A stretch of DNA of 64,000 nt from Paraburkholderia phytofirmans PsJN (GCF_000020125.1 NC_010676.1:3562000-3625999); one strand, 5' to 3'; positions 53,751 to 62,742 are shown, counted from the first letter of the stretch. Numbers and translations: made by a program. Notes: generated from the letters alone by a model not told the origin.

Positions 53751-55045
53751 GCGAGACGCTGCAACAGCAAGCGGTCGATAACGACACGCTCCAGGCCGAC
53801 TATCTGATCGAGACGCCGCTCGATCCCGCGCGCGTCGCCGAAGTCATGGCCGGCGAGCAATCGAGCGGCACGTTCGTGCGCGTCGCCAACGAATCCGATG
53901 CGCTGCGCGCGCGCAGCCGCGCGGGCGTGCTGCGCGTCGAAGAACTCGAAGCGGCGGCGCGGCCCAGCTTGCCGAACGCCTGGCTCGAGCGTCAAGGCAC
54001 GCCAGGGCCGTGGCGGCGCGCGCGCATTACGCTGTCGTTTCCGCTCGCCAATATCGATGCGAATCTGCCCACGCTGGCCGCAACCGTCGCCGGAAATCTA
54101 TACGATCTTGGCGAAGTGACCGGCATGCGGCTGCTGTCGTTGCGCTTGCCGGCTTCGTACCGCAAGCGTTTCGAATTGCCGCGTCACGGCGTGGCCGGCA
54201 CGCGCGCGCTGACGGAGGTGAAGGACAGGCCGATGATCGGCACGATCATCAAGCCGAACGTCGGCCTGAGCGCGGCGGAAACGGCGGCACTGGTGCGCGA
54301 TCTATGCGAGGCAGGCGTCGATTTCATCAAGGATGACGAAGTATGCGCGAATCCCGCACATGCGCCGCTGGCGGAACGCGTGCGCGCGGTGATGGCCGAA
54401 GTGCGCCGCTACCGTGAACGCAGCGGCCGTTCTGTGATGGTCGCGTTCAATATCACCGACGACCTCGACGCCATGCGCCGTCACGCGGAACTGGTCGAGC
54501 AAGAAGGCGGCGACTGCGTGATGGCGAGCATCAACTGGTGCGGCTTTTCCGCGATCCAGACGCTGCGCCGCGCCACGCCGCTCGTACTGCACGCACACCG
54601 CAACGGCTACGGCATGATGTCGCGCGATCCGGCGTTGGGCATGTCGTTTCAGGCGTATCAGACGCTGTGGCGTTTGAGTGGCGTCGATCATATGCACGTA
54701 CATGGCCTAGCCGGCAAATTCGCGCAGAGCGACGCCGAAGTGATCGAGTCGGCGCGCGATTGCGCGACGCCGCTCGCCGCGGGTTGCGACGATACGGTGC
54801 TGCCGGCGTTCTCATCAGGGCAATGGGCTGGCACCGTGCAAGCGACCTTCGACGCCGTGCGCTCCACCGATCTGCTGTTCATGTCGGGCGGCGGCATTCT
54901 CGCGCATCCGGATGGGCCCGCCGCAGGCGTGACGAGCGTGCGCCAGGCATGGGCGGCGGTGCAGGCGGGCACGCCGTTGCCGGTGTACGCCGAGCATATG
55001 CCGGAGTTGCGACGCGCCTTGGCGTTTTTCGGCAGCCGCGCGTGA
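53747..55045 (+). CDS. RuBisCO-like protein (type IV)
   Basis: RuBisCO-superfamily large-subunit homologue, 432 residues. Residues matching the active site remain: GTIIKPNVGLS with Lys169, DFIKDDE with Lys195-Asp196-Asp197-Glu198 (the carbamylated Lys and metal ligands), HAHRNG, and the loop-6-like GLAGKFAQ. It is not a CO2-fixing form. In family terms, RuBisCO-like proteins beside DUF1537 kinases include the 3-oxo-isoapionate-4-phosphate decarboxylase or transcarboxylase of D-apiose/apionate degradation. That assignment here is inference from context. Its start overlaps the VOC gene. Confidence 0.9.
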   Translation: MSETLQQQAVDNDTLQADYLIETPLDPARVAEVMAGEQSSGTFVRVANESDALRARSRAGVLRVEELEAAARPSLPNAWLERQGTPGPWRRARITLSFPLANIDANLPTLAATVAGNLYDLGEVTGMRLLSLRLPASYRKRFELPRHGVAGTRALTEVKDRPMIGTIIKPNVGLSAAETAALVRDLCEAGVDFIKDDEVCANPAHAPLAERVRAVMAEVRRYRERSGRSVMVAFNITDDLDAMRRHAELVEQEGGDCVMASINWCGFSAIQTLRRATPLVLHAHRNGYGMMSRDPALGMSFQAYQTLWRLSGVDHMHVHGLAGKFAQSDAEVIESARDCATPLAAGCDDTVLPAFSSGQWAGTVQATFDAVRSTDLLFMSGGGILAHPDGPAAGVTSVRQAWAAVQAGTPLPVYAEHMPELRRALAFFGSRA

Positions 55046-55071
55046 ACGCTTCAGGCGACACGGAACAAGAG

Positions 55072-56418
55072 ATGAGCGACGAAGCAAACAGCCGCGGCCC
55101 CGCCTACGCCTTCTACGGTGACGACTTCACCGGCGCAACCGACACGCTGGCGCATCTCGCCCGCGCCGGTTTGCGCACCATGCTGTTCTTCGCACCGCCG
55201 GATGCCACGCGTCTTTCGATGCTTGGCCCGCTCGACGCGATTGGCGTAGCGGGCGCCGCGCGCACCATGCCGCCGGCCGCGCAGCGGCAGGAACTCGAAC
55301 GCGTGGGCGCCGCCTTCGCCGCGCTCGGCGTGCGGGTGATGCACTACAAAGTGTGCTCGACGTTCGATAGCGCGCCGGAAACCGGCAGCATCGGCGTGGC
55401 GATTCGTACGTTGCGCGAGTACTGTGCAAACGAACTCGTCGCGGTGGTCGGCGGTCAGCCGAATTTGCGGCGCTATTGCGTGTTCGGCGAACTGTTTGCG
55501 GCAGCCGGCGCGGACGATGACGCGCAGTCGATTTACCGCATCGACCGTCATCCGACCATGAGCCGCCATCCCGTCACGCCGATGAACGAAGCGGACTTGC
55601 GCGTACATCTTCAGCGGCAGGGTGTGAAGAATGTGCAATCGATCGACTGGCGTTGCTACGCGCATGGCGATGCCGAACTGCAAGAGGAAGTGCAGCGCCG
55701 CCTCGATGCGGAACCCGACGCCGTGCTGTTCGACGTACTCGACGATTCGCATTTGCAGGCGATTGGCCGTGTAATCGCGCGTCACGCCGCGGCGTCGGCG
55801 CCGTTGCTCGCGGTGGGTGCGAGCAGCGTTGCGCAGGCTTACGCATTGGCGCATGACAATCGCGTTAAAGATGCCGCCGCCGAAAACCGAACCACGCCGC
55901 TGTTGCCGCGCGCACACGGCCCCGTGTTTGTGCTCGCGGGCAGCCTCTCGCCATTGACCGAAGTACAGATCGGCGCCGCGCAATCCTATCTGCGTGTGGA
56001 ACTGGACCCGCTGAAAATGACCGGCGACGCGGCCTCCAGCTACCTGGCGGAACGCGTGGCGGCAATCGCCGGCCCCTTGCGCGACGGACGCAACGTACTC
56101 GCCTTCACAGCACGCCGCGCGTCGAGCGAAGGCGGCGCGCTGCCGCAACTCGCGCACGCCTGTGCATCGCTCTTGCAACAGGTACTCGCCGCCGTGCGCT
56201 TGCGACGCATCGGCATTGCGGGCGGCGACACGTCGAGTTTTGCCGTGCGCGCGCTCGGCGCCTGGGGGCTGTCGTATCTCGCGCCGTTGTCCGCTGGCGT
56301 CACCGTGTGCCGTCTTCATGCCGATCGCGCGGAACTCGACGGTATGGAGATCATGCTCAAAGGCGGCCAGATGGGCGACGCAAATCTGTTCGAGCAACTG
56401 CTCGACGGCAACGGCTAA
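55072..56418 (+). CDS. Four-carbon acid sugar kinase family protein (DUF1537)
   Basis: ATP-dependent kinase of the OtnK/DtnK/OiaK family, 448 residues. The N-terminal substrate domain carries the diagnostic YGDDFTGATDTLAHLARAG. The C-terminal nucleotide domain has FVLAGSLSPLTEVQ and GIAGGDTSSFAVRALG, then MLKGGQMGDANLFEQLL at the end. It phosphorylates a small sugar acid or oxo-acid, and the product would feed the adjacent RuBisCO-like enzyme. ATG at 55072 is chosen; a GTG at 55042 in frame would overlap the previous stop by GTGA. It ends in a four-base convergent overlap with the SDR gene. Confidence 0.92.
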   Translation: MSDEANSRGPAYAFYGDDFTGATDTLAHLARAGLRTMLFFAPPDATRLSMLGPLDAIGVAGAARTMPPAAQRQELERVGAAFAALGVRVMHYKVCSTFDSAPETGSIGVAIRTLREYCANELVAVVGGQPNLRRYCVFGELFAAAGADDDAQSIYRIDRHPTMSRHPVTPMNEADLRVHLQRQGVKNVQSIDWRCYAHGDAELQEEVQRRLDAEPDAVLFDVLDDSHLQAIGRVIARHAAASAPLLAVGASSVAQAYALAHDNRVKDAAAENRTTPLLPRAHGPVFVLAGSLSPLTEVQIGAAQSYLRVELDPLKMTGDAASSYLAERVAAIAGPLRDGRNVLAFTARRASSEGGALPQLAHACASLLQQVLAAVRLRRIGIAGGDTSSFAVRALGAWGLSYLAPLSAGVTVCRLHADRAELDGMEIMLKGGQMGDANLFEQLLDGNG

Positions 56419-57215
56419 CCGTTATCGGTGAAACCGGGATAGAGCGTCATGCCGCCGTCGACGAACAAGGTCGTGCCGACCACGTAGTCGCTTTCATCCG
56501 AGGCGAGCCAGACGGCGGCCTTGCCGATGTCGTCCGCTTCGCCCACACGGCCGTAGGGAATCAGCTTCAACAGTTTCTCCAGCGCGGCTTTGGTGTCCCA
56601 CGCGTCCTTATTGATCGGCGTGCGAATCGCGCCCGGCGCAATGGAATTGACGCGGATGCGTTCGGGCGCGACTTCCTGCGCGAGCGATTTCATGAACATC
56701 TGAATGCCGCCTTTAGACGCCGCGTAATTGACGTGCCCCGCCCACGGAATGACTTCGTGAACCGAGCTCATGCAGATGATCTTGCCGAGCGCTTTGGACG
56801 TGGCCGTCGGGCCGCGTCGGCGGAATTCTTTCACTGCCGCTTGTGCGGTCAGGAACTGGCCGGTGAGATTGGTCGCCAGCACCTGTTGCCAGTCGTCCAG
56901 CGTCATATCGGCAAACGCATTATCTTTCTGCACGCCCGAATTCGCGACCACGATATCCGCGCTTCCGAAACGCGCGCGGCATGCCGCGAACATCTTATCG
57001 ACCTGCGTGGGATTGGCGACGTCGGCTTGCACCGCAAGCGCGGCGCCGCCGGCTTTCTCGATCTCGGCGCAGAGTTGCTCCGCCTCTTCGGCATGCGAGT
57101 GGTAGTCCACGACGACGGCCGCGCCCGCATCCGCAAGCGCTTTGGCGACGCCGGAACCAATGCCCGAACTGCCGCCGGTGACCAGAGCGACCTGATTCGC
57201 GAGTAACTTTTCCAT
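56415..57215 (-). CDS. SDR family dehydrogenase, glucose dehydrogenase-like
   Basis: Classical SDR of 266 residues. TGGSSGIGSG is the cofactor motif, VVDYHSHAEEAEQL suggests NAD or NADP binding, and VANSGV, MSSVHEV (Ser) and YAASKGG (Tyr-x-x-x-Lys) are catalytic marks. SIAPGAIRTPIN and LFVDGGMTLYP close it. This is the glucose/ribitol-type dehydrogenase pattern. The start at 57215 follows GGGAG; a longer frame from 57263 is unlikely. It is convergent with the kinase gene and may supply an oxidation step for the same sugar acid. Confidence 0.88.
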   Translation of the reverse strand: MEKLLANQVALVTGGSSGIGSGVAKALADAGAAVVVDYHSHAEEAEQLCAEIEKAGGAALAVQADVANPTQVDKMFAACRARFGSADIVVANSGVQKDNAFADMTLDDWQQVLATNLTGQFLTAQAAVKEFRRRGPTATSKALGKIICMSSVHEVIPWAGHVNYAASKGGIQMFMKSLAQEVAPERIRVNSIAPGAIRTPINKDAWDTKAALEKLLKLIPYGRVGEADDIGKAAVWLASDESDYVVGTTLFVDGGMTLYPGFTDNG

Positions 57216-57268
57216 TGCTGCTCCCAAGGTGACAAGATAGGGATGTGCATCGACCATCGACATAGCAA

Positions 57269-57314
57269 GGCCGCCGGATATCCATGCAGCGAACTGCGGA
57301 GATATCCGGCGGCC
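57269..57314 (-). terminator. Hairpin after the DUF3309 gene
   Basis: Perfect 14-bp inverted repeat, GGCCGCCGGATATC (57269-57282) and GATATCCGGCGGCC (57301-57314), with an 18-base loop. It lies between the DUF3309 gene and the SDR gene on the minus strand. It probably ends the DUF3309 transcript, though no T-run follows. Confidence 0.55.
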
Positions 57315-57363
57315 GACCCGCTTTCAAGGAACGCGGGTACTACACAACGCTATGGCATTCAGG

Positions 57364-57519
57364 CTATATGACGCCGACGACCAGCAACACGATCACGACG
57401 ATCACAACGAGACCGAGACCGCCGGTAGGACCGTAACCCCACGCGCGGCTGTGCGGCCACGTGGGCAGCGCACCGATGAGGAGAAGAATCAGCACGACTA
57501 GAAGAATAGTTCCCAACAT
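57364..57519 (-). CDS. DUF3309 small membrane protein
   Basis: Small membrane protein of 51 residues. LGTILLVVLILLLIGALPTWPHSRAWGYGPTGGLGLVVIVVIVLL is the DUF3309 pattern of two hydrophobic segments around a PTWPxSxxWGYGP loop. The role is unknown. GGAGG lies eight bases before the ATG. It stands alone between hairpin and MFS gene. Confidence 0.85.
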   Translation of the reverse strand: MLGTILLVVLILLLIGALPTWPHSRAWGYGPTGGLGLVVIVVIVLLVVGVI

Positions 57520-57664
57520 ATGAATGACCTCCGCCTGGTTGATAGGACCTGCCTTCGCGACAAACGCGCAAGGCCCGCATTGCGCGTGTTCCTGCGAACG
57601 GCAGTATCGGTGCCATGGTTGAGCAAGCTGCATGCCCGAGGCGATAGATCGAGCCGGAAACGTT

Positions 57665-58900
57665 TCAAGACCGGCTTGCCGCCGTGTGGCGGGCGGTGCC
57701 GATCCGCGACGCAATCAGATCCCCGATGAAGGCGAGCGTGAGGGCAGCCGCGCCGCAAGCGAAGATCAACCCGTAGTCGTTATGTGTGTGCGAGAAAAGG
57801 TACGAGTACCCATAGCCGCCGAGCGCCTGGAAAAGCGCGAAGGCTGTCGTCGCGCGACTCCATGCGGCTCGCTGCTCGATGTGATCGTGTGGCACGAGTT
57901 CATGAATGCGGCCGAGCACGAGCGGCACGATACCCGGTGTGAAGATGCCGAGAATCACAGTCGATGCAATCAGCGCGAGCGTGCTGCCCGAGAACGCGAG
58001 CACGGCGACGGCGGCCGCTTGCAGAAGCAATCCGATGCGATAGGCCTTGCCGAAGCCGATGCGATCGGCCACGTTGCCGCAGATCACGGGGCCGGCGATG
58101 GCAGCGAGGCCGTACAGCACCCAGTAGTCGGCACCGATTGCGGCGCCGCGTCCCAGGCCGCGAGCGATATAGTCGACGAGCAGCACCATCGCCGGGACAA
58201 GGCCGAGTGCGTTTGCCGCGTATTGCGCGTACAGCACACGAAGCGTCAAGCCATGTGGGCGCACTGCGTGATGCGTATCGGAAGCCGCGAGCGGTGCGGG
58301 CGGATTCGTCGAAGGCCAGCCGAACCAGCTCACCGCGGTCAACACCAGCGCCACGACACCGAGACCGATCCACGTGGTTTGCAAACCATAGTGCAGAAGC
58401 TGCGGAATCAACGTGCCGGATGTGGCGATACCGAGTCCGAGTCCAAGAAAGATCATGCCGCTCACGAAGCCGCGGCGCGGCACGGGAATGTGCGGAAGAA
58501 TCGACGTCGCCACCAGCACCATGATTGCGCCGCCGGAAATGCCCGACAACAAACGCCACGCAAAAAACCAGCTCACCGAAAGCGGATACGCGCAGGCGAA
58601 AAAGGCCGCGGTCACGACCGCCATCAGCATGCGCAACGCGCTGCGATTCGACAGTGCCGATGCGAGCGGGCGGCCGATCAACGCACCGACCAGATAGCCA
58701 GCGAAGTTCGCCGCGCCGAGCGTCACCGCTTGCGACGACGTGAACCAGTGCGCCTGGATCAGCGAGGGAATCAACGGCGTGTACGCGAAGCGCGCGAGGC
58801 CGATGGCGACGAGACTGCCGCACAGTCCCGCGAGCGTGGCGAAGAGCGCGCGAGCATCGAGTGAGACCGGACTATCTGACGTTATCGGAGCAGCGGACAT
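57665..58900 (-). CDS. YbfB/YjiJ family MFS transporter
   Basis: Twelve-helix carrier of 411 residues. GLCGSLVAIGLARFAYTPLIPSLIQAHWFTSSQAVTLGAANFAGYLVGALIGR is the family signature. The central loop is polar (ASDTHHAVRPHG), and the C-terminal half repeats the fold. The substrate is unknown. AAGGAA precedes the ATG. It follows the TetR gene by about 90 bases on the same strand, so it may share the TetR-controlled promoter at 59638-59686. Confidence 0.88.
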   Translation of the reverse strand: MSAAPITSDSPVSLDARALFATLAGLCGSLVAIGLARFAYTPLIPSLIQAHWFTSSQAVTLGAANFAGYLVGALIGRPLASALSNRSALRMLMAVVTAAFFACAYPLSVSWFFAWRLLSGISGGAIMVLVATSILPHIPVPRRGFVSGMIFLGLGLGIATSGTLIPQLLHYGLQTTWIGLGVVALVLTAVSWFGWPSTNPPAPLAASDTHHAVRPHGLTLRVLYAQYAANALGLVPAMVLLVDYIARGLGRGAAIGADYWVLYGLAAIAGPVICGNVADRIGFGKAYRIGLLLQAAAVAVLAFSGSTLALIASTVILGIFTPGIVPLVLGRIHELVPHDHIEQRAAWSRATTAFALFQALGGYGYSYLFSHTHNDYGLIFACGAAALTLAFIGDLIASRIGTARHTAASRS

Positions 58901-58989
58901 GACGGTTCCTTTACCGGTGCGCGCGCTGACGGCGGCGCTGCCGGATGTCGGTGGGAAAGCGAAGGGGTGCGCCTTGTCAGGCGCGTGAC

Positions 58990-59604
58990 TCAGGCGTTGG
59001 AGCCGGTCGGCGGTAGGGCAGGCAAACCAAGCAGCAGCAACACGGGCGCAATCGCGCCGACAAGCAGCGTTTGTTGCGGATTGACCCGCGCGAGAACGCG
59101 AACGCCGATCAGCGTGGCCAGCAGGTGAGTGGCGGCGTCATCGGCGGAAACGGCTGTGGTGATTTCTCCGCTCTCGCTGGCAGCAATCATGCGGCGGTAG
59201 AAAAACGCGCGCATTTCCGAGAATTCCGTGGCGACGATCGCGCGGAATGCTTCGTCCTCCGATGTGGTTTCCAGCGCCGAGTTCACCAGCATGCAGCCAC
59301 GTTGCGCGGGATCGGCGAGCGATCGTTCGAGGATCTCGTGGAAGAACATCGTGATGCCTAGAGCCGGCGATACGGTCTGCTCTAAACGCCTGATCCGTTC
59401 GCGCAACGTGTGCTCCAGATAATGCTCGAGCGCGCGCAGATATAGCGTGCGCTTGTCGCCGAACGCGTTGTAGAGACTCGGCTGCGTCAGACCGGTGGAT
59501 TTAACCAGGTCGCGCGTGGAGGTCGCGTCATAGCCCTTCGTCCAGAAGGCGGCGCTGGCGGCTTCCAGCACCTCTTGTTCGTCGAATTGGCGGGGTCTTG
59601 CCAT
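58990..59604 (-). CDS. TetR/AcrR family repressor
   Basis: TetR-type regulator of 204 residues. The helix-turn-helix is VLEAASAAFWTKGYDATSTRDLVKSTGLTQPSLYNAFGDKRTLYLRALEHYL. The helical ligand domain follows, with a central block QRGCMLVNSALE and the usual RAFFYRRMIAA segment. The pair of palindromes just upstream is its likely operator, giving autoregulation. The likely targets are the downstream MFS gene and perhaps the efflux pump gene upstream. AGGA precedes the ATG. Confidence 0.92.
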   Translation of the reverse strand: MARPRQFDEQEVLEAASAAFWTKGYDATSTRDLVKSTGLTQPSLYNAFGDKRTLYLRALEHYLEHTLRERIRRLEQTVSPALGITMFFHEILERSLADPAQRGCMLVNSALETTSEDEAFRAIVATEFSEMRAFFYRRMIAASESGEITTAVSADDAATHLLATLIGVRVLARVNPQQTLLVGAIAPVLLLLGLPALPPTGSNA

Positions 59605-59637
59605 GATGAATATCCTTCCGGCGTCACTGAGGACTGG

Positions 59638-59686
59638 TTCTGTATCGGTCGATATAAAAAGCGATTATATATCGACTGATACAGAA
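59638..59686. promoter_or_regulatory. Double TetR operator
   Basis: A 19-base arm (59638-59656) and its inverted copy (59668-59686, TATATCGACTGATACAGAA) match at 18 of 19 positions. Each arm contains its own dyad: TATCGGTCGATA at 59643-59654 and TATCGACTGATA at 59670-59681, 27 bases apart centre to centre. The region is A/T-rich and 34 bases upstream of the TetR start, so it probably overlaps the promoter and binds two repressor dimers. Confidence 0.7.
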
Positions 59687-59722
59687 CGCAAGAAGAAGAT
59701 TCGACGATGTAAGGCAGCGCGC

Positions 59723-61360
59723 TCAAAGTACGCTGCGGTGCGGGGGAAGGGCGTCGGCGGGTGGTTGCCCATCCGGCGCGAGTTCGGTTTCCGGGTAGCT
59801 GATGCGCACCGGCGGCACGAACCAGGCGAGGCACAACCCGATCAACGCCGCCGCGCCGGCCACCAGAATGCCGATGTGAATGGACTGCACCAGGGCTTCG
59901 CGCGCGGATCTCATCATGGCGTCGCCTGACTGGCCGGCACTCACCAGACGATTGATCAGCGCGGCCTGTTCCGCGCGATCCACCAGCAACTCGGGACTGG
60001 CGAAGGATTTGAACCACTGCGTCGCCTGATAGGAGTCGAGCGAGCGATGCACGCCGCGCGAATAGAGGTGGCCGAGCAACGCGCCCGTCATCACCGTGCC
60101 CAACATGCCGCCGAATGTCCGCAGCGATTGAAGCAGCGCGGTGGCCGCGCCGACATGGTCCCGCCCGACGATCTGCTGTGAACAGACGGTCAGGCTGGTG
60201 GCCACCAGACCGAGGCCGAGCCCGCTGATGCCCATGCACGAAGCCCACACGAGATGCGGTTCCGTACCTCGCAAGACGACCACGCTCAAACAGGCGAGCG
60301 CGGACAGCGCAAAGCCGACATACATGATGCCGTTCGCGCGGCGGACCCGTGTGACGATTCGATTGTTGAGCACGCTGCCCACGGTCGTGCCCAGCAGCAA
60401 TGGTGTGATCAGCATGCCCGAGTCATGCGCGGACATCGCGTAGCCGCCCTGAAACAGCAGCGGCACATAAAACACCAGCGAAAAGAGCGCGAAGCCGCCG
60501 AGCACCGACATCGCGAAGAGCGCGGAGAGCTTGCGGTCCATGAGCATGTCCACCGGCACGATCGGATAGCCGATGCGCCGCTCCCATAGCCAGAGAATCA
60601 GCCCGCAGGTCGCCGCTACGACGGTCAGCACGATGGTCGTCGTGTCGATGCCGCGCCTCGGAAACAGTTCGATGAGCACCTGCAGTGAGCCGAACGTGAC
60701 CGCGAGCACGAACGCGCCGAGCCAGTCGAGCCGCACGGGACCTTTGCACCTTAGATGAAGCAGCGGGGGCAAAAAGCGTTGCACGAACAGCAGCGAGACG
60801 AGCCCGACCGGCACGTTGACGAAAAACACCAGCCGCCAACCGCCGTATTGCGTGAGCATTCCGCCGAGCGTCGGTCCGATCATATTGGACACGCCGAACG
60901 CGGACGTAACGAACGCAAGCCAACGCAGCCGCAGTTTCGGATTGGGGAACAGATCGGCGACGGTGGCGAACACCGTGCCGATCAGAATGCCGCCGCCAAT
61001 CCCTTGCAGTCCACGCGAAACCACCAGCAACAGCATGCTGTTGGCCAAGCCGCACAACACGGATGCGCCGGTGAATAGGAGGATCGCCGCGATCAGAAAC
61101 CGCTTGCGGCCAAACAGATCGCCCAACCGCCCGAAGATGGGAATCGTGATGACGGAGGCCAGCATGTACGACGTCGCGACCCACGCGTAAAGATCGAATC
61201 CCTTCAGGTCGGCGACGATGCGCGGCAGCGCGGTGCCGACGATGGTCTGATCCAGCGCCACCAGCATCGCGACGAAAGCGATGCCGAGCATCGCCAGCAG
61301 CGATTCGCGGAATGGCAGCAGTTGCCCGCTCGGCGGCGGCGCGGTGAACCCGGTGCTCAT
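59723..61360 (-). CDS. DHA2-type MFS multidrug exporter
   Basis: EmrB/QacA-type 14-helix exporter, 545 residues. FVAMLVALDQTIVGTALPRIVADL is the first-helix motif D1. GRLGDLFGRKRFLIAAILLFTGASVLCGLA is motif A, and GPTLGGMLTQYGGWRLVFFVNVPVGLVSL is motif C. It would export hydrophobic compounds or an antiseptic. The C-terminal tail is Pro-rich. It starts seven bases after the DUF3303 gene, so these two form an operon; the TetR gene follows behind its own operator. Confidence 0.92.
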   Translation of the reverse strand: MSTGFTAPPPSGQLLPFRESLLAMLGIAFVAMLVALDQTIVGTALPRIVADLKGFDLYAWVATSYMLASVITIPIFGRLGDLFGRKRFLIAAILLFTGASVLCGLANSMLLLVVSRGLQGIGGGILIGTVFATVADLFPNPKLRLRWLAFVTSAFGVSNMIGPTLGGMLTQYGGWRLVFFVNVPVGLVSLLFVQRFLPPLLHLRCKGPVRLDWLGAFVLAVTFGSLQVLIELFPRRGIDTTTIVLTVVAATCGLILWLWERRIGYPIVPVDMLMDRKLSALFAMSVLGGFALFSLVFYVPLLFQGGYAMSAHDSGMLITPLLLGTTVGSVLNNRIVTRVRRANGIMYVGFALSALACLSVVVLRGTEPHLVWASCMGISGLGLGLVATSLTVCSQQIVGRDHVGAATALLQSLRTFGGMLGTVMTGALLGHLYSRGVHRSLDSYQATQWFKSFASPELLVDRAEQAALINRLVSAGQSGDAMMRSAREALVQSIHIGILVAGAAALIGLCLAWFVPPVRISYPETELAPDGQPPADALPPHRSVL

Positions 61361-61367
61361 GGCGTGC

Positions 61368-61655
61368 TTACTTGTTACCCGCTGCCATACGTTTGCCGAG
61401 AGCCGCGCCCAGGTCTTCGTCGGTCAGGGCCGGCGAGATGTCCATGGTGAGGAGGTCGCCCCAATCGAGCGCCATCGCCGCCATCGCGCGATTGTCGTCA
61501 GCCTCGACGATTGCAACGCCGCGCAAGCCGCCGATAGCGTGCCAGCGTCCCAGCAACTTGACTCCGTCCGGCATTTGCCCGCCGGTCTTCATGAACCGTT
61601 CGATAACGGAACTCTCGGCAGTCGGCAGACCGTTCCATAGGACGATAAATTTCAT
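61368..61655 (-). CDS. DUF3303 domain protein
   Basis: Small ferredoxin-fold-like protein of 95 residues, DUF3303 family. MKFIVLWNGLP and VKLLGRWHAIGGLRGVAIVEADDNRAMAAMALDWGDLLTMDISPALTDED are the family blocks. The function is unknown. GGAGG precedes the ATG at 61655. It is the first gene of a unit with the efflux pump; a link to resistance is inference from context only. Confidence 0.85.
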   Translation of the reverse strand: MKFIVLWNGLPTAESSVIERFMKTGGQMPDGVKLLGRWHAIGGLRGVAIVEADDNRAMAAMALDWGDLLTMDISPALTDEDLGAALGKRMAAGNK

Positions 61656-61995
61656 TGCGCGCCTCCAATCCGAAATGGCGATGCCGGCTCGTGGCGCGCT
61701 GCCATCGTCGCTTATGGGTACGGCGCGTCGCGGATGCGGGGCGTCGTGTTCAGTTCTGCGCCAGCAAGCTGTCCGGATAGTGCGTGCTATTGGCGGACAG
61801 CGGTGAAAGACCACGTGGCGTCCTAAGCATCATAGGTGAGCGTGGCGCGTGCGGCGTCGCCGCGTGCGGACATTCACCAGGCCAATTGAACACGCATGAT
61901 TTCGTGACGAACAAACAGACTGCGCCGTGGCTGGATGGGAATATTTTGTGGGGCGTGTGCGTTATCTGGTCATGACGATGCGCTTCTGTCGACAG
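61656..61995. other. Gap with promoter region of the DUF3303-efflux unit
   Basis: About 340 bases without a supported gene. An inverted repeat, CTGTCCG (61769-61775) and CGGACAG (61794-61800), encloses an inner ATAG/CTAT pair, which could be an operator or hairpin. The A/T-richer part at 61870-61990 lies just beyond the peptide operon terminator. No copy of the TetR operator motif is present here. Confidence 0.4.
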
Positions 61996-62032
61996 AAAAA
62001 GCAAACGGCACGCGTGTGCGACGCGTGCCGTT
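61996..62032 (-). terminator. Intrinsic terminator of the peptide gene run
   Basis: Perfect 12-bp stem with arms ACGCGTGCCGTT and AACGGCACGCGT (62032-62021 and 62015-62004 on the plus strand read inversely), loop GTGCG, followed on the minus strand by TGCTTTTT. This is a textbook intrinsic terminator 32 bases after the first-listed peptide gene, ending the run of three peptide genes. Confidence 0.85.
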
Positions 62033-62064
62033 GTCGTGACTGTGCGACGCCGAAGCGAGTCGCG

Positions 62065-62274
62065 CTACGGTTTGCGCTGCATGGCCGCTTTGGCAATCGT
62101 CTGATGCGCGGCGGGGAAGCCCGGCGGATATTCGACCACGCGTGCCGAAGCCGGCACCAGCGGCACGGCCGCGTTCAGCCGCGCGCCAATACGCGCGCCG
62201 CCGACGATGGCCGTCATGGCCTGACGATCGAGTTCGACGCTATCGGTGAGGTCCCTGATGATCAGCTTGGTCAT
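62065..62274 (-). CDS. Double-glycine leader peptide, member 1
   Basis: Precursor-like peptide of 69 residues. The leader TKLIIRDLTDSVELDRQAMTAIVGG (residues 2-26) matches the other members and ends in a double glycine, the usual cut site of C39-type exporters. The tail after GG (ARIGARLNAAVPLVPASARVVEYPPGFP, about 43 residues) is proline-rich and unlike those of members 2 and 3. CGGAG precedes ATG within the shared box CCGGAGNNNCACCATG. It is the last gene before the terminator. Confidence 0.75.
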   Translation of the reverse strand: MTKLIIRDLTDSVELDRQAMTAIVGGARIGARLNAAVPLVPASARVVEYPPGFPAAHQTIAKAAMQRKP

Positions 62275-62457
62275 GGTGGCTCCGGAAATGAAATCGAGCG
62301 GCGCGCCGGTGCAATGCGCCGGCCGCCGCTCGGGTGTGTCGTGAAATGTGCTGAGGTCTCCCCGCACAATCAGTATAGGAAATCTCGCTGCAACTCGCCG
62401 GCCGGCGATGACATGCCGGCATTCGCGAGGCCCCCCGGTCCTCGCGACGGCAAGCCG

Positions 62458-62742
62458 TCACACGGTGGCGTTGTTGGCGCCCCACAGCGACGGGCTGACG
62501 TTCAGGTGCAGCGGCACGAAGCCCGCGCCGATCACGCCGACGTTGTTGAGTGCGGCGACGTTGACGTACTGCATCTGGTTGAGGTTCTGGTTGATCGAGA
62601 CGTTGACGTTGGCAATGCCGCCAAGGCCGGCGACCGAGGGCAGGCCGGGCACGCTGCTGCCGGTGCCGCCGGCCACCGCCGACATGGCGCGGCGGTCGAG
62701 CTCGCGGGTGCCGGACAGATCGCGAATCATGAGGGATGACAT
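62458..62742 (-). CDS. Double-glycine leader peptide, member 2
   Basis: Precursor-like peptide of 94 residues. The leader SSLMIRDLSGTRELDRRAMSAVAGG is shared with its neighbours. The tail is rich in Asn, Gln and Val with alternating hydrophobic residues (ANVNVSINQNLNQMQYVNVAALNNV), a pattern prone to beta-sheet or amyloid-like packing. GGAG precedes the ATG with the same spacing as the other members. No Cys is present, so lanthipeptide-type rings are unlikely. Confidence 0.75.
   Translation of the reverse strand: MSSLMIRDLSGTRELDRRAMSAVAGGTGSSVPGLPSVAGLGGIANVNVSINQNLNQMQYVNVAALNNVGVIGAGFVPLHLNVSPSLWGANNATV

Noticed and set aside
54538..55071. Upstream extension of the kinase frame
   Set aside because: It overlaps the RuBisCO-like gene in another frame and is Arg-rich noise. 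The kinase family begins at YAFYGDDFTGATD.
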